NCBI RefSeq assembly: GCF_034627025.1
Contig: NZ_CP141049.1
Coordinates: 186,001-250,000, forward strand
Length of the DNA: 64,000 bases
Source: Microvirga lotononidis
Lineage (GTDB): Bacteria; Pseudomonadota; Alphaproteobacteria; Rhizobiales; Beijerinckiaceae
Direction of reading: 5' to 3'
The first letter of the stretch is position 1. Each line of letters opens with the position of its first letter. Under the pieces are notes generated by a model that was not told where the DNA came from, did no database searches, and saw nothing but the letters and a program-made list of their open reading frames with translations. Below, one piece after another: positions 18,575 through 28,344 of the stretch. Both the position numbers and the translations under genes were made by a program.

Positions 18575-18903
18575 GGTATGGTGCCCTGTTCACACGAGGC
18601 CGAAGTGCATAGCCGTGAAAACGCAGTACCTGACGCACGACCGCTTCGGCTGGTGAGAAAGATTATTGCACAATGGCTCCGCTGAACAAGGCGGGTCTGT
18701 CAGCCGGAGTGACGGGTTGTCACCCTTGGCAATTGCTGGGTAGCGTTCTGCGGCCTCGATCATGGCCTTCGGGAAACTCTCTTCCCACCTTTCCTGACCC
18801 ACTCGATGTCCTTGGGGTAAATCGGATGGTCGAGGTTGAAACGCGGATTTCAGGGTACCGTCAAATTAACCCAAGAGTGACCGGATCGCGGCACATCTGA
18901 GGG
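18575..18903. other. Gene-free stretch upstream of the methanol cluster
   Basis: I see no convincing gene here. It probably holds the promoter of the binder gene starting at 18574 and the boundary to the IS scar that follows. Confidence 0.4.
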
Positions 18904-19049
18904 ATGAAACCGTCCTGCCGTACTCACTATGCCCGCCACCGCTTTCCGGCTGAGGTGATCAGCCAGGCCATGCGGCTCTATTTTCGGTTTCCTCTCAGTC
19001 TGCGCATGGTCGAGGAGATGCTTGCTGCCCGAGGGATTGAGGTCAGGCC
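18904..19049 (+). pseudogene. IS6-family transposase, N-terminal fragment
   Basis: From the ATG at 18904 the translation begins MKPSCRTHYARHRFPAEVI and continues with RLYFRFPLSLRMVEEMLAARGIEV. This is the N-terminal zinc/helix region of IS6 (IS26-like) transposases. Similarity stops at about codon 48; the DDE domain is absent and the sequence runs into a remnant of a different IS family. Confidence 0.8.
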
Positions 19050-19288
19050 CGATCGCTTCGGTCACGGCTGATGGCGCGTATGATGGTGAACCCGTCTACC
19101 GCATCATCGCCGAGCGAGATCCTGCCCCTGCGGTGATCATGCCACCGCTGTCAACAGCAGTGCCGAGCAGCACGGCCGAGACGGCGCCGACGCCGCGGGA
19201 TCGGCAGCTTCGGATGATCCAGGAGCGTGGTCGGCGGGGCTGGCAAAAGGCGTTGAACCACCGCCGTCGAGCCCTAAAACAGGGTTGA
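19050..19288 (+). pseudogene. IS5-type transposase, internal fragment
   Basis: The frame through ADGAYDGEPVYRIIAERDPAPAVIMPP and TPRDRQLRMIQERGRRGWQKA resembles residues of the intact IS5-type transposase at 20277-21245 (GEGAYDQTGIYSTVAQRHPDADVIIPP and so on), so it is a diverged relative. It has no start and stops soon after the conserved arginine-rich region. It is fused to an IS6 fragment. Confidence 0.78.
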
Positions 19289-19364
19289 AGCTTCGCCTAG
19301 CCCAACTGAGGTCAGCCTGAGCAGCCAACCTCAGCGGAAATTCAGCACAGCCAGCATTTGAACC

Positions 19365-19685
19365 TTACCAGCCACCCTCATAGTATTCCCGATTGGGGCT
19401 GCGCCTGTAGACACGAGGATAAGGCTCCTCAACGTAATCGTATCTACGATAACTGCGAGACGGGCGGTAATAGTCTTGAGCATAGCCTCTGCGCCGATAG
19501 GAACGCCCATCGCCGTAGTAAGCTCCATCGGGACTGTAATAGCCGCGGCCATAGGGCCCAGCGACCATGCCATTTCGCCACGTCCCTGTACTCTCTCCTG
19601 CCTGGACAGGATGAGACCAGACAGTGACAACTCCTGATAGCATCAAAGCTGCCAACCCTGTCTTCACGAGCCCAGCATAATGCAT
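19365..19685 (-). CDS. Exported Tyr/Arg/Gly-rich protein
   Basis: This 106-residue protein has a signal peptide (GLAALMLSGVVTVWSHPVQA) and a mature part very rich in Tyr, Arg and Gly, such as GRGYYSPDGAYYGDGRSYRRRGYAQDYYRPSRSYRRYDYVEEP. The ATG at 19685 has GGAG 7 bases upstream. Small secreted proteins of this composition are common in Hyphomicrobiales and may be envelope or surface proteins; no function is known. The gene stands alone between IS remnants. Confidence 0.7.
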   Translation of the reverse strand: MHYAGLVKTGLAALMLSGVVTVWSHPVQAGESTGTWRNGMVAGPYGRGYYSPDGAYYGDGRSYRRRGYAQDYYRPSRSYRRYDYVEEPYPRVYRRSPNREYYEGGW

Positions 19686-19942
19686 TTTAATCTCCGCAAA
19701 GGGGGATGTGTTCATAATAACACCAAGCAACGGGGCTTCGTTCCTGTTGTCAGCTAGGACTATTCCACTTCTTGAATGAACTTCTTCTGAATAGATTCAA
19801 CCCATAACATTAATGAACGAGGACATCAGGCGCGACTAGCTGCCATTCATTACCGGAGGAAAGACTTGGTGGGTTGACCTACCGGAGATCCGGATAGACA
19901 CTGAGTTTGGGCTGGGAGTTCATTGGTCCTCCCTGACACTCA

Positions 19943-19968
19943 GGCTCCTTAGCGGGGCCTTTTCTTTG
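19943..19968 (+). terminator. Terminator-like hairpin with T-rich tail
   Basis: GGCTCC (19943-19948) pairs with GGGGCC (19954-19959), including one G-U pair, over a 5-base loop, followed by TTTTCTTT. It reads as a plus-strand intrinsic terminator, yet no plus-strand gene lies just upstream, so it may end a small RNA or be left over from a lost gene. Confidence 0.45.
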
Positions 19969-20033
19969 CCCACACGTCACATTATGGCCACGGTTAGCTT
20001 TAGGCTCTGGTTCAGACAGCCAGGAGCCTTGCC

Positions 20034-20171
20034 ATGCAACTTGCTCTGCGGACGGTGCGGAACCTCAGCCTCTTGCTGTTTTTGCTGGGGGCTACTGCTT
20101 TGGTCGCGTCAATCCTACTTGCCGTGTCCTATGCCGCAAGCGTGGTGGCCTCGGCTCTGATGTCCCCCTGA
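20034..20171 (+). CDS. 45-residue single-pass membrane protein
   Basis: From the ATG at 20034 (AGGAG 7 bases upstream) a 45-residue protein is encoded: a basic start MQLALRTVRN followed by a long hydrophobic stretch (LSLLLFLLGATALVASILLA and VSYAASVVASALM). It is short, but has a good ribosome-binding site and a coherent hydropathy pattern. It lies just before the IS5 element. Function unknown. Confidence 0.5.
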   Translation: MQLALRTVRNLSLLLFLLGATALVASILLAVSYAASVVASALMSP

Positions 20172-20194
20172 GTTCCTGATTAATTCCGTCAAGG

Positions 20195-21300
20195 GGCGTT
20201 ATTGCACGAATAGGCGAGTTGGTAACTGGAACCGGGCGACATAGGAGGACTGCGCCCCTCTTATCGGACACCTGCCGTGCCGTTCAAAGCCAATGCCGCC
20301 CGCCGGCATCGCATCCCCAAGCAGCGGTACCGGGTAACGAACTGGGCCGAGTACGACGCCGCCCTGCGTCAGTGGGGAAGCCTGACGGTCTGGTTTTCTG
20401 CGGAAGCCATTGCCGCCTGGCGGGCCGAGCCCCGCACGACACGCGGTGGTCAGCCCCACTATTCGGCTTTGGCGATCCAGACAGCGTTGACGCTGTCAGC
20501 CGTGTTTCGGTTGGCGCTGCGTCAGACCGAGGGGCTAATCGGCTCGATCCTCCAACTCCTAGGCCTGGGTCTGGCGGTGCCGGATCACTCGACCCTGAGC
20601 CGTCGCGCCGAGACTCTGGAGGTGCCAAAACCCTGTCCAGGTTCCAGAGGACCTGTGCACCTGCTGGTCGACAGCACGGGCCTGCGGCTGTGCGGACCCG
20701 GCGAGTGGCTGACCGAGAGGCACGGCACCCGGAGACGCCGATCCTGGCGCAAACTGCACATCGGGGTCGATGCCGAGACCGGGCAGATCCTCGCCTCCGA
20801 GCTGACGCCCCATGATGTCGACGATGGCTCACAGGTCGAGCCCCTGCTCGACCAGATCACAGAGCCACTCGCCTCCTTCATCGGCGAAGGAGCCTATGAT
20901 CAGACTGGCATCTATAGCACCGTCGCCCAGCGTCATCCTGATGCTGACGTGATCATTCCACCTCGATCAACAGCGGTACCGAGCGAGATGGCCGAGAGCA
21001 CTCCGACCCAGCGCGACCGGCATCTCCACAGCATCGCGGAGCATGGACGCACGGGTTGGCAGACGAGGTCCGGGTACACGCGTCGGGCCCTGGTCGAGGC
21101 CGCCATCAGCCGGCTGAAACGAGTGATCGGGGATGCGCTACGCTCGCGGACGGATCGGCGTCGCCTGACGGAGGTGGCCATCGCCATTGCTGCCCTGAAC
21201 CGCATGCTTGAGCTTGGACGCCCGAAGTTCGTCCGCATCACCTAAACTGAAGGCATGCGATGGGCGGAGTGCGTTCACAAACCGACCCGTGCAACACGGT
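20195..21300 (+). mobile_element. IS5-family insertion sequence
   Basis: One transposase gene is flanked by imperfect terminal inverted repeats: the left end around 20195-20223 (containing TTGCACGAATAGG) and the right end around 21271-21300 (reverse complement containing TTGCACGGGTCGG). The exact ends and target duplication could not be fixed by eye. The right end falls within a GH15 coding frame, which gives the insertion point independent of the repeats. Confidence 0.75.
20277..21245 (+). CDS. IS5-family DDE transposase
   Basis: This 322-residue transposase starts at a GTG. It has the DNA-binding N-terminal region (GQPHYSALAIQTALTLSAVFRLALRQTEG), first catalytic Asp region in HLLVDSTGLRLCG, second in GEGAYDQTG, and the glutamate in the YTRRALVEAAISRLKRVIGD region, as in IS5/IS1031-like elements. 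The frame is intact, so it may be active. A related fragment lies at 19050-19288. Confidence 0.9.
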   Translation: MPFKANAARRHRIPKQRYRVTNWAEYDAALRQWGSLTVWFSAEAIAAWRAEPRTTRGGQPHYSALAIQTALTLSAVFRLALRQTEGLIGSILQLLGLGLAVPDHSTLSRRAETLEVPKPCPGSRGPVHLLVDSTGLRLCGPGEWLTERHGTRRRRSWRKLHIGVDAETGQILASELTPHDVDDGSQVEPLLDQITEPLASFIGEGAYDQTGIYSTVAQRHPDADVIIPPRSTAVPSEMAESTPTQRDRHLHSIAEHGRTGWQTRSGYTRRALVEAAISRLKRVIGDALRSRTDRRRLTEVAIAIAALNRMLELGRPKFVRIT

Positions 21301-21448
21301 CAAGCAGAGCGGCAAACAGTGTCGGACTGTCGAACCGAGGCCAGCAGAGAAAATCGATCGACCCGTCCATGCCTAACAGCGCGAGCGAGCGCAGGTCGCC
21401 GACGACACCGTAGTTCTCAATGAGCTGTTGGGTGGTTGCGGAACTCAC
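21299..21448 (-). pseudogene. GH15 glycosidase, N-terminal stub cut by the IS element
   Basis: From the GTG at 21448 the frame reads [19 protein letters not shown] then [31 protein letters not shown]. This is the characteristic N-terminus of glycoside hydrolase family 15 (glucoamylase/trehalase-like). About 50 residues remain of a family usually near 600; then the IS5 right end begins. The rest of the gene is not on the other side of the IS. It started 6 bases after the SDR stop, so it was the second gene of that operon. Confidence 0.82.
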
Positions 21449-21454
21449 GGGCGG

Positions 21455-22252
<798 letters not shown>

Positions 22253-22388
22253 CGCTTCTCCTGCAGCTGCGCCCGGCGGATGACACAGAGACCGTTCGTG
22301 AACACGTCTCTGGCCCATCGGTTCCGGAGAACGGATCAGTCAAATCTGAGTGAAGCCGTTTGCGTTTACGGGCGGGAACAACCAGGCC

Positions 22389-23527
22389 TTACACGATACC
22401 CCAAGCGCGGTAGCGGGTTCGGCCGGTGAGCTCGCGCGGCAGGGCGCCCCCGAGCTGGGTCAGCATCAGGTCGACCGCTTTGGGCGTGACCTTCAGCAGT
22501 TTGGCCGCGAGCGGCCCCGTCACCAGCGGGCGTGACAGGAACAACTCGACCAACCCCGGCAGCTTCGAGTTGCTGCGGCACTCCTTGGTGACCCGGCTCA
22601 TCAGCTCGCGGGCGAGGACGAGCCGGTCAAGGTCCTTGTGGGCGAGGCTCAGCGCCTCCTCCAGCACCTGGCAGAAGCCCTCCAGCTTCGCCTGAGCCCC
22701 TTCCCTGCCCTGCGGCCGGAACTTCGACTGCTTGAACCCGGCGGCCAGCGGCAGCAGATGGCTCGTCAGACCTCGGGCGCGCAAGATGGCGGCGGCCATA
22801 ATCAGCCCGAGCCACGGCAGGCGGGTGTAGAGGTTGAGATCGAGCCACGCGTTCCACGCCACCGCGGCTGCGGCGATGGCTGGCCACGAGCTGGTGCGCT
22901 TGACCACGTCAAGCCACAGGTCCTCGGCCTCGGCTTCATCCTGATCCGGGTCATAGACCAGATGCGAGCGGCTGTCCGCAGCGGGGTCTCGCCAGCAAGC
23001 ACCTGGTTGGTGCGATCCAGCAGGGCATCGATCTCGGCAAAATGCGCCTTCCACAGATCAGCATCGTTGGCATAGAGCAGATACGCCTCCTCATCGTCCG
23101 GGTTCGGCTTCCTGACCTTCGAGCGCACGCTGGTGTCCTCGGCCACACCGCCGAGACCGCGCAGGGCGGCCAAGCCGTCAATGGAGACCGGCCACGGTGC
23201 CTTCCTGGCCGTGGCGGTACGCCGCGCGCGCAGGGCGGCCGCGGCCCGGGTGAGCTCGTGGGTCGGATGGCGCACGTCCATGCCGGCATCGTGCAGCACC
23301 AGGTCGCCGACATCGACGAGGTGTCCGTCGAGAAGGAGAGCGCGCACGGCCTCCGTCATGTCGCAGCGCGACTGCCAACCGGCAGCCAGGCCGGAGGCCT
23401 CCAGGCGGGCATCGAAGCGGAGAATGGCGATCGTGAGCTGCTCCAGACGACCGGCGATGCTCTCCCACGGCAGTTCCAGCACCGGAAGGGCAGGCGCGTC
23501 CAGACGCTCCAGGTCAGTGAATTCCAT
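22389..23527 (-). pseudogene. RHE_PE00001-type protein (DUF1612 plus HTH), frameshifted copy
   Basis: Two frames together encode a protein closely matching the intact copy at 31356-32495. The first part (MEFTDLERLDAPALPV, LELPWESIAGRLEQLTIAIL onwards) runs from 23527 to about 22975. The second part (SRSHLVYDPDQDEAEAEDLW to the terminal RTRYRAWGIV) runs to 22389 in another frame. Comparison with the intact copy places a one-base deletion near 22971-22983. The family combines DUF1612 with a C-terminal helix-turn-helix and is known from Rhizobium plasmids. It may be inactive, or the deletion may be a sequencing error. Confidence 0.85.
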
Positions 23528-23594
23528 CGGATTGCCCCCTCGCCCTGTCCGGCCAGCCACGCTTGCGCCCCCCAAGCTAAGTGATTGATCTAAG

Positions 23595-23606
23595 AAGCTA
23601 TAGCTT
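23595..23606. promoter_or_regulatory. Palindrome upstream of the broken RHE_PE00001-type gene
   Basis: AAGCTATAGCTT is a perfect 12-bp palindrome, flanked by CTAAG and CTTAG, 68 bases upstream of the gene start at 23527. A second palindrome, CGTTTGCAAACG, lies at 23839-23850. Either could be an operator. I see no gene in 23607-23933. Confidence 0.4.
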
Positions 23607-23933
23607 AGCCGAGAGAAGCGAAGCAAGGTTTGGCTACGACGTAGGGTGAGACATTCCAGCATTCTGCAAAGCGGCATCCGCCCAGTTCAGGAGAGGTGTG
23701 TCGAGCGAGCCGTTCTGGAGGCGCTTCCGCGAGCCTTGATAGCACTGAAGGGCTCGAAAAGCCCTTAGTTTAAGCCATTTTGGCAGGCTGGTGGGAAGTC
23801 CTTCCTTCCCGGGCTGGTTAACAAAATGGCTTGAGAAACGTTTGCAAACGATCGTTAGTACGCGCCTTGTGAAATTGTACAAATCGGCTTCGCGTCGCTT
23901 GAAAACGCCGCCCTACGTGTTTACATACATTGC

Positions 23934-24164
23934 ATGGCACATGTGATAACAATGAGAGAACTCCAAAAACTGTCGGCGGCTTCGATCGAGCGGCTGCCAG
24001 GTGCTGTCCCTGTGCAGAGCGATGGGCGAACCGTTGCTCTGCTCGTCCCGCTGCGTCCCGCTTCCGAAGCGGCCCGGGCACGGTTTCGTCAGGCGCTGGC
24101 ACAGGCGCAATCCCAACGCTCTCCCGAGGAGCAGGCTGCCCTTGACCGCGAGTTCGGTCCTTGA
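23934..24164 (+). CDS. Antitoxin, Phd/YefM-like
   Basis: This 76-residue protein reads MAHVITMRELQKLSAASIERL and then PVQSDGRTVALLVPLRP, which is the pattern of Phd/YefM antitoxins (start strand, helix, then a hairpin carrying the promoter of partner binding), with a charged C-terminal helix rich in Ala, Gln and Arg that would bind the toxin. It is followed after 24 bases by a PIN-domain gene. A start at the ATG 23952 is an alternative; neither has a strong ribosome-binding site. Confidence 0.75.
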   Translation: MAHVITMRELQKLSAASIERLPGAVPVQSDGRTVALLVPLRPASEAARARFRQALAQAQSQRSPEEQAALDREFGP

Positions 24165-24188
24165 GCCGACCGCGGCGTTCCAGCCGCC

Positions 24189-24590
24189 TTGGTGGTCGAC
24201 GCCAATATCCTTGTAGCCGCGGTCCTGGGGTCAATGACCGGTGCACACCTAGACCTGATCTCAGGACGGCGGAGCCTGCTCACCAGCGAAGAAGCCTTTG
24301 ATGAGGCCTATCGGGTCATCGGGCATGTCAGGCCCAGCGATCTCGCCGTTCTGGAAAGCCTGCTTGATCTCGTGACCATTATCGCCCGTGAGGACGTCGC
24401 CGACGAGGATAGGACAGCAGCTGCAACGGCGCTCAGCAACGGGCCGGCGTCCCGTAACGGCAGCGTCACCGATGCCCACTTGCTGGCTTTGGCCTGGACC
24501 TTGGATGCTGACCTGTGGAGCCACGATCGTGATTTCGCGGGGACCGGCTGGCCCTCGTGGTCGACCGCCAACTTGTTGTCAGCCGTATAA
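24189..24590 (+). CDS. PIN-domain toxin (VapC-like ribonuclease)
   Basis: This 133-residue protein has the PIN-domain acidic set: Asp in VVDANILVAAV, Glu in LTSEEAFDEAYRV, Asp in VTDAHLLALAW and Asp in DADLWSHDRDFAG. These coordinate the metal for RNA cleavage in VapC-type toxins. The reading starts at TTG (24189) or GTG (24192). It pairs with the upstream antitoxin, an arrangement that stabilises plasmids and accessory islands. Confidence 0.85.
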   Translation: MVVDANILVAAVLGSMTGAHLDLISGRRSLLTSEEAFDEAYRVIGHVRPSDLAVLESLLDLVTIIAREDVADEDRTAAATALSNGPASRNGSVTDAHLLALAWTLDADLWSHDRDFAGTGWPSWSTANLLSAV

Positions 24591-24651
24591 GCTTCGCACG
24601 TCATCCTCTCGATCGTAAGCCCGAGAACCGAACCGAGATGAGTGCCCCCTG

Positions 24652-25575
24652 ATGGCCCCCTCCCCTGCCCCGAAACGGCGCCTGATCGGCTATGCCCGCG
24701 TGTCGACCGACGACCAGATGACGGACGCCCAGCTCATCGAGCTCGAGGCGGCCGGCTGCGGGCTAATCCATCAGGAGCAGGGCTCCGGGGCGTCCCGGGC
24801 CCGTCCGGTTCTTGCTCAACTGCTCAAGGGGATCCGGGCTGGTGACGTGCTCGTCGTCGTGCGCCTCGACCGGCTGGCGCGTTCGGTGAGCCATCTGCTC
24901 GAGGTCATTGAGGGGCTCGAGAAGAAGGGCGCGCATTTCAAATCGCTCCAGGATCCGATCGATACGTCGACACCCCAGGGCATGTTCTCGCTGCAAGTGC
25001 TCGGTGCGGTGGCGCAGCTCGAGCGATCGCTGATCTCCGAGCGCACCAAGGCCGGGCTACGGGCCGCCAAAGCCCGCGGGAAGGTTCTCGGCAGCCCCGG
25101 GGTTCGCGAACACCGCCCGGAAACGGTCCGCCGACTGACACTTGCCCGAGAGAAGCGGTATCTCGACCCCCTCATTGCCTCGGCCGATCGCTGGATGCCC
25201 ACGGTGAAGCGCATGCGGCCGGGCCAGCCGTGGTCCGACGTCGTTCAGGTTCTGAATGGATGGGGCCAAGATTGGACGGAGGAGCGCCTTCGGCGTGCCG
25301 TTCGAAAACTGGTCTCGCAGCGCATGGCCGATCCGGCGTTGCTTCAGAAGTCCCCTCCCCGCCCCTCTGCGGACCGGCTCATGACGCTGATCGCTGGCAT
25401 TGCCATGGCCGATCCGGGTCTGTCGCTGCGGGATATTGCTGTGCAACTCGAACGCATGCGCGAGCGAAACCCACGAGGCGGGACAAAATGGAACGCCTCT
25501 TCCGTCAAGCAGCAGCTTGATCGCGCACGAAGCGCTGGGCTGGTTCTGCCGACGCCACTGCAAAACGTAAAGTAG
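24652..25575 (+). CDS. Serine recombinase (resolvase/invertase family)
   Basis: This 307-residue protein begins its catalytic domain with RLIGYARVSTDDQM, including the nucleophilic Ser. It contains VVVRLDRLARSVSHLLEVI and the LGAVAQLERSLISERTKAGL helix typical of resolvases. The C-terminal half is longer than in Tn3 resolvases (about 180 aa total), with two further helical regions (TVKRMRPGQPWSDVVQVLNG and GGTKWNASSVKQQLDRA) that resemble DNA-binding modules of plasmid-borne Pin/ParA-type recombinases. It could resolve dimers or invert a segment next to the partition locus. Confidence 0.92.
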   Translation: MAPSPAPKRRLIGYARVSTDDQMTDAQLIELEAAGCGLIHQEQGSGASRARPVLAQLLKGIRAGDVLVVVRLDRLARSVSHLLEVIEGLEKKGAHFKSLQDPIDTSTPQGMFSLQVLGAVAQLERSLISERTKAGLRAAKARGKVLGSPGVREHRPETVRRLTLAREKRYLDPLIASADRWMPTVKRMRPGQPWSDVVQVLNGWGQDWTEERLRRAVRKLVSQRMADPALLQKSPPRPSADRLMTLIAGIAMADPGLSLRDIAVQLERMRERNPRGGTKWNASSVKQQLDRARSAGLVLPTPLQNVK

Positions 25576-25730
25576 CTCCTCGCCGAAGGATGGTGTGACC
25601 CAACGAGGCTCAATGGAAAGCGGGGTTACCCTCAGTGGGTCACGGCTGATGGGAACCAATAGCAACTATGTTCGAATGCGGCCCTGTGGTTCCCCTCCTC
25701 TTTTCCCGAGATCTGGCCTGAAGGTTCTGT

Positions 25731-26822
25731 TCACCCCTTCACATAGTCTCTGTGGGCTGGCAACTGATGTTCGGTCAGGCTCTCGGCTTGAACCACCGCA
25801 CGGGCCACTGCATGGGCCATCACGGTAGCAGCAATCGCGCCGATTGCGGACACGTCAGCCCGGACGGACGAGGCCTTACCCGTCGATAGTGCGAAGATCG
25901 TGTCACCATCTGACATCGTGTGAACCGGATTGATGCTGCGGGCAAAACCATCATGCGCCATCTGAGCAATCTTGCTCATCTCGGTCTTGTTGAACGGCAC
26001 GTTGGTGGCCACTGCCCCGATTGTTGTATTGCTGCCAGGTGAGATCACGACGCGGTAGCCGCCCATAATAGCTGCCATGGTATCGCGGAAGCCCTGCCCC
26101 TCCTCTCGCCTGGCGCCGGCAAGGATCTGGCGGGTATCGGGATGGTAGATATCGCCTACGGCATTCACAGCTGCAATGGCGCCGACCACGACGTCAGTCC
26201 CCGGAACTCGATGGCTAGCCGTTCCGAGACCTCCCTTCATTGCAAAGGCAGACCCAAACATCTTGCCGACGGTTGCTCCTGCTCCTGCGCCGACATTGCC
26301 CTCTGCCACCGCGCTGGATGCTGCTGCGAGGGCGGCTTGGTAACCGGCCTCGGCGTCTGGACGAATGGTGAAATCGCCAACGCCGAGGTCCATCAGAATG
26401 GCAGCGGGCACAATCGGAACCACGCCCGCGCGCAACTTGAACCCGAGCTTGCGCTCTTCCAAATAACGCATCACGCCGGTGGCAGCTTCCAGACCGTAAG
26501 CGCTGCCGCCCGATAGAAGGATAGCTTGGACCTGCTGGACGGCGTTGGTCGGGTCAAGCAAGTCAGTTTCACGAGTACCAGGGGCGGATCCTCGTACGTC
26601 TACGCCGCCCACAGCGCCGTCCTCGCACAGGATGACCGTGCAGCCGGTAGGCCGGCGGGTGAGGGTGTGATGGCCGACCTTGATCCCAGGAACGTCCGTA
26701 ATGGAGCCTCCCATGAAGGCCAGACCGGATGCCTCAGTAGCGTTAGAGGCGTTCGCTGGACGGGCGAGGAGAGGGGCGGCTGAAAGCGCTAGCATGGATT
26801 GGGCGAAGATTCTACGTTTCAT
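25731..26822 (-). CDS. P1-family (S58, DmpA-like) aminopeptidase, exported
   Basis: This 363-residue protein has a signal peptide (RRIFAQSMLALSAAPLLARPANA) and the Ntn-hydrolase fold of the P1/DmpA peptidase family: ITDVPGIKVGHHTL near the mature N-terminus, ILLSGGSAYGLEAATGVMRYLEE, VGAGAGATVGK, and SPGSNTTIGAVATNVPF at the autocleavage and nucleophile region. Members are self-cleaving aminopeptidases acting on D- or beta-amino acids. The ATG at 26822 has GAGG 6 bases upstream. It stands alone between the recombinase and the partition locus. Confidence 0.9.
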   Translation of the reverse strand: MKRRIFAQSMLALSAAPLLARPANASNATEASGLAFMGGSITDVPGIKVGHHTLTRRPTGCTVILCEDGAVGGVDVRGSAPGTRETDLLDPTNAVQQVQAILLSGGSAYGLEAATGVMRYLEERKLGFKLRAGVVPIVPAAILMDLGVGDFTIRPDAEAGYQAALAAASSAVAEGNVGAGAGATVGKMFGSAFAMKGGLGTASHRVPGTDVVVGAIAAVNAVGDIYHPDTRQILAGARREEGQGFRDTMAAIMGGYRVVISPGSNTTIGAVATNVPFNKTEMSKIAQMAHDGFARSINPVHTMSDGDTIFALSTGKASSVRADVSAIGAIAATVMAHAVARAVVQAESLTEHQLPAHRDYVKG

Positions 26823-27517
26823 CACGACCTCACGATCTACGCTCGAGTGCCACCCTTCAGTCGAACCTCGTGCTGGAGGGGCAATGAACCAGGGGAAGAT
26901 CGGCACCCAGGGGAGAGCGCCGATTGGATGCTATGAGGTTCGTTAGGTAAAGCCCTACCTTCTACCAGATCGGGCGACATAGCCCCGCCTCTCCTTTAGA
27001 TGCAGCCAAACCTCAAAAGCTTCGATCGAGCTATCCTCTATGTCATGCAGCTCAATCTTTCGCTACCCAGCGACCCCGGTTCTGCCTCATGAACGGATGA
27101 AGGCGATATCACCAAACACACTTGCCTCGATGGAGGGTATATATAGCCGGGCCATGTTGGCACGCGGGTCGCAGCGGTCCAGTACCAGATATTGGGTCTT
27201 GTCGTGAGGCATACCCTAGTGTCACGAGGGCCTTGGGGCCGTCCAATTCAAAGGTGGAATTGATTATATCGGATGGGGTCACAACGGTGATGAATCTCGA
27301 CAGATGATCAGCAGTGCTGCCAGATCTAGAGGATCCTACCCAAGGTGAGTGATCAAGGAAACCGAGTACTCGTGAAGGGCAGGCGGCTATTGGAATGTAC
27401 GGCGACCTATCCTGTACCTTTATCCACGTTGCAAGGCCGACAATGACCACCACCAAGGAGTAAGGTAGTGGATGTGGCATTCTATGAATGAGGGCGATTC
27501 ACGCTGCCCTTTCATTT

Positions 27518-27533
27518 CTTTGCACCTGCAAAG
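27518..27533. promoter_or_regulatory. Partition-site-like palindrome, copy 1
   Basis: CTTTGCACCTGCAAAG: 7-bp perfect arms around two central bases. It is the most distal of four matching sites around repAB. Confidence 0.6.
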
Positions 27534-27778
27534 TTCCTGCCTTTGGATAACTTCAAGAATGCTCGAACGGCCGCGGTCGGAGGTTAGGACGGCCTTACTA
27601 GCCAGTCCGACCGAAGGGATTGCTGACCATTGGAGAACGGCATTGCCATCAGCCATCTCAAAAGTATCTGATGTCAACCAAGTATACTGAGCTTATGGGA
27701 GCACCTCCACAGGTCGCTGAGGCTCGGACAAATTCATCCGCTTGCAATTCAATGAGCTGGGAACAGCTATCGCCGATG

Positions 27779-27794
27779 CTTTGCAGCTGCAAAG
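27779..27794. promoter_or_regulatory. Partition-site-like palindrome, copy 2
   Basis: CTTTGCAGCTGCAAAG: a fully palindromic 16-mer, about 570 bases upstream of the repA start. Confidence 0.7.
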
Positions 27795-28144
27795 ATCCTT
27801 GGTTTCACTGATAAAGTCAGTCCAATCGTTAGTGCATGCCTTGCCTTATCTAAGGATGCCTCCCATGACGGGACGATCCTCGATCCAGCAATTTAGCTAG
27901 ATACAAGACTGGATCCGGCGATCTCAAAAACTGCTCAGCCACCCTAGAAGGGGCAGAAATCCTCTCAGAGATACTTTCGAGAGAGCAGTCCAGTCCCGGA
28001 CGACTGGACCATCGGCATAGGCTGCCGTCCAAATCAGGCCAGTTTCGAATCTCACTGCACATTTTGAAAACCTCAATCCAGATAGAAGCATCCGAACTAT
28101 GCTCTGAATGCTCGGCCCTTTATCTGGGCTAACGCCGAATCGTA

Positions 28145-28188
28145 GTTTGCAGCAGGTACACTGCAAACCGGACTTTGCAGCTGCAAAG
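28145..28188. promoter_or_regulatory. Partition-site-like palindromes in the repA leader
   Basis: The perfect 16-mer CTTTGCAGCTGCAAAG (28173-28188, 18 bp with its flanking A and T) is preceded by a split version: GTTTGCAG (28145-28152) and CTGCAAAC (28161-28168). The pair lies about 160 bases before the repA GTG, where bound RepB or RepA could repress transcription. Confidence 0.7.
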
Positions 28189-28344
28189 TGGGCTGCCCCT
28201 CCCTGTACGAGGAGCGGAATGAACGGGAAATTGCATCCTTTTGGGCTAAACCAGCTCCGCGTTAACCAATCATTTAGACTTCACGGGCTTTGCTCACGGC
28301 AGATGCTGCTTCAGCGGCAAATTTCCGTAACTAGGAGAGTTGAC

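Larger units (their letters stand above)
26823..28344. other. 1.5-kb gene-poor region upstream of repA
   Basis: Lower in G+C than its surroundings, with no convincing gene on either strand. It contains three copies of the palindrome CTTTGCA-NN-TGCAAAG plus a split relative, and is therefore the probable centromere or control region of the partition locus. Its second half includes the repA leader. Confidence 0.6.

Noticed and set aside
18590..18802. 70-codon minus-strand frame before the binder gene
   Set aside because: No family, no start signal, and it lies in the probable promoter region.
23634..23882. 82-codon minus-strand frame
   Set aside because: Composition is not gene-like, there is no ribosome-binding site, and it spans a palindrome upstream of the broken RHE_PE00001-type gene.
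25731..26906. Longer start (26906) for the P1 peptidase
   Set aside because: The signal peptide begins at the ATG 26822, which has a proper ribosome-binding site; the extra 28 codons do not look like a signal.
27109..27480. 123-codon minus-strand frame upstream of repA
   Set aside because: No recognisable features, no convincing start, and it lies in the gene-poor region with palindromic sites.
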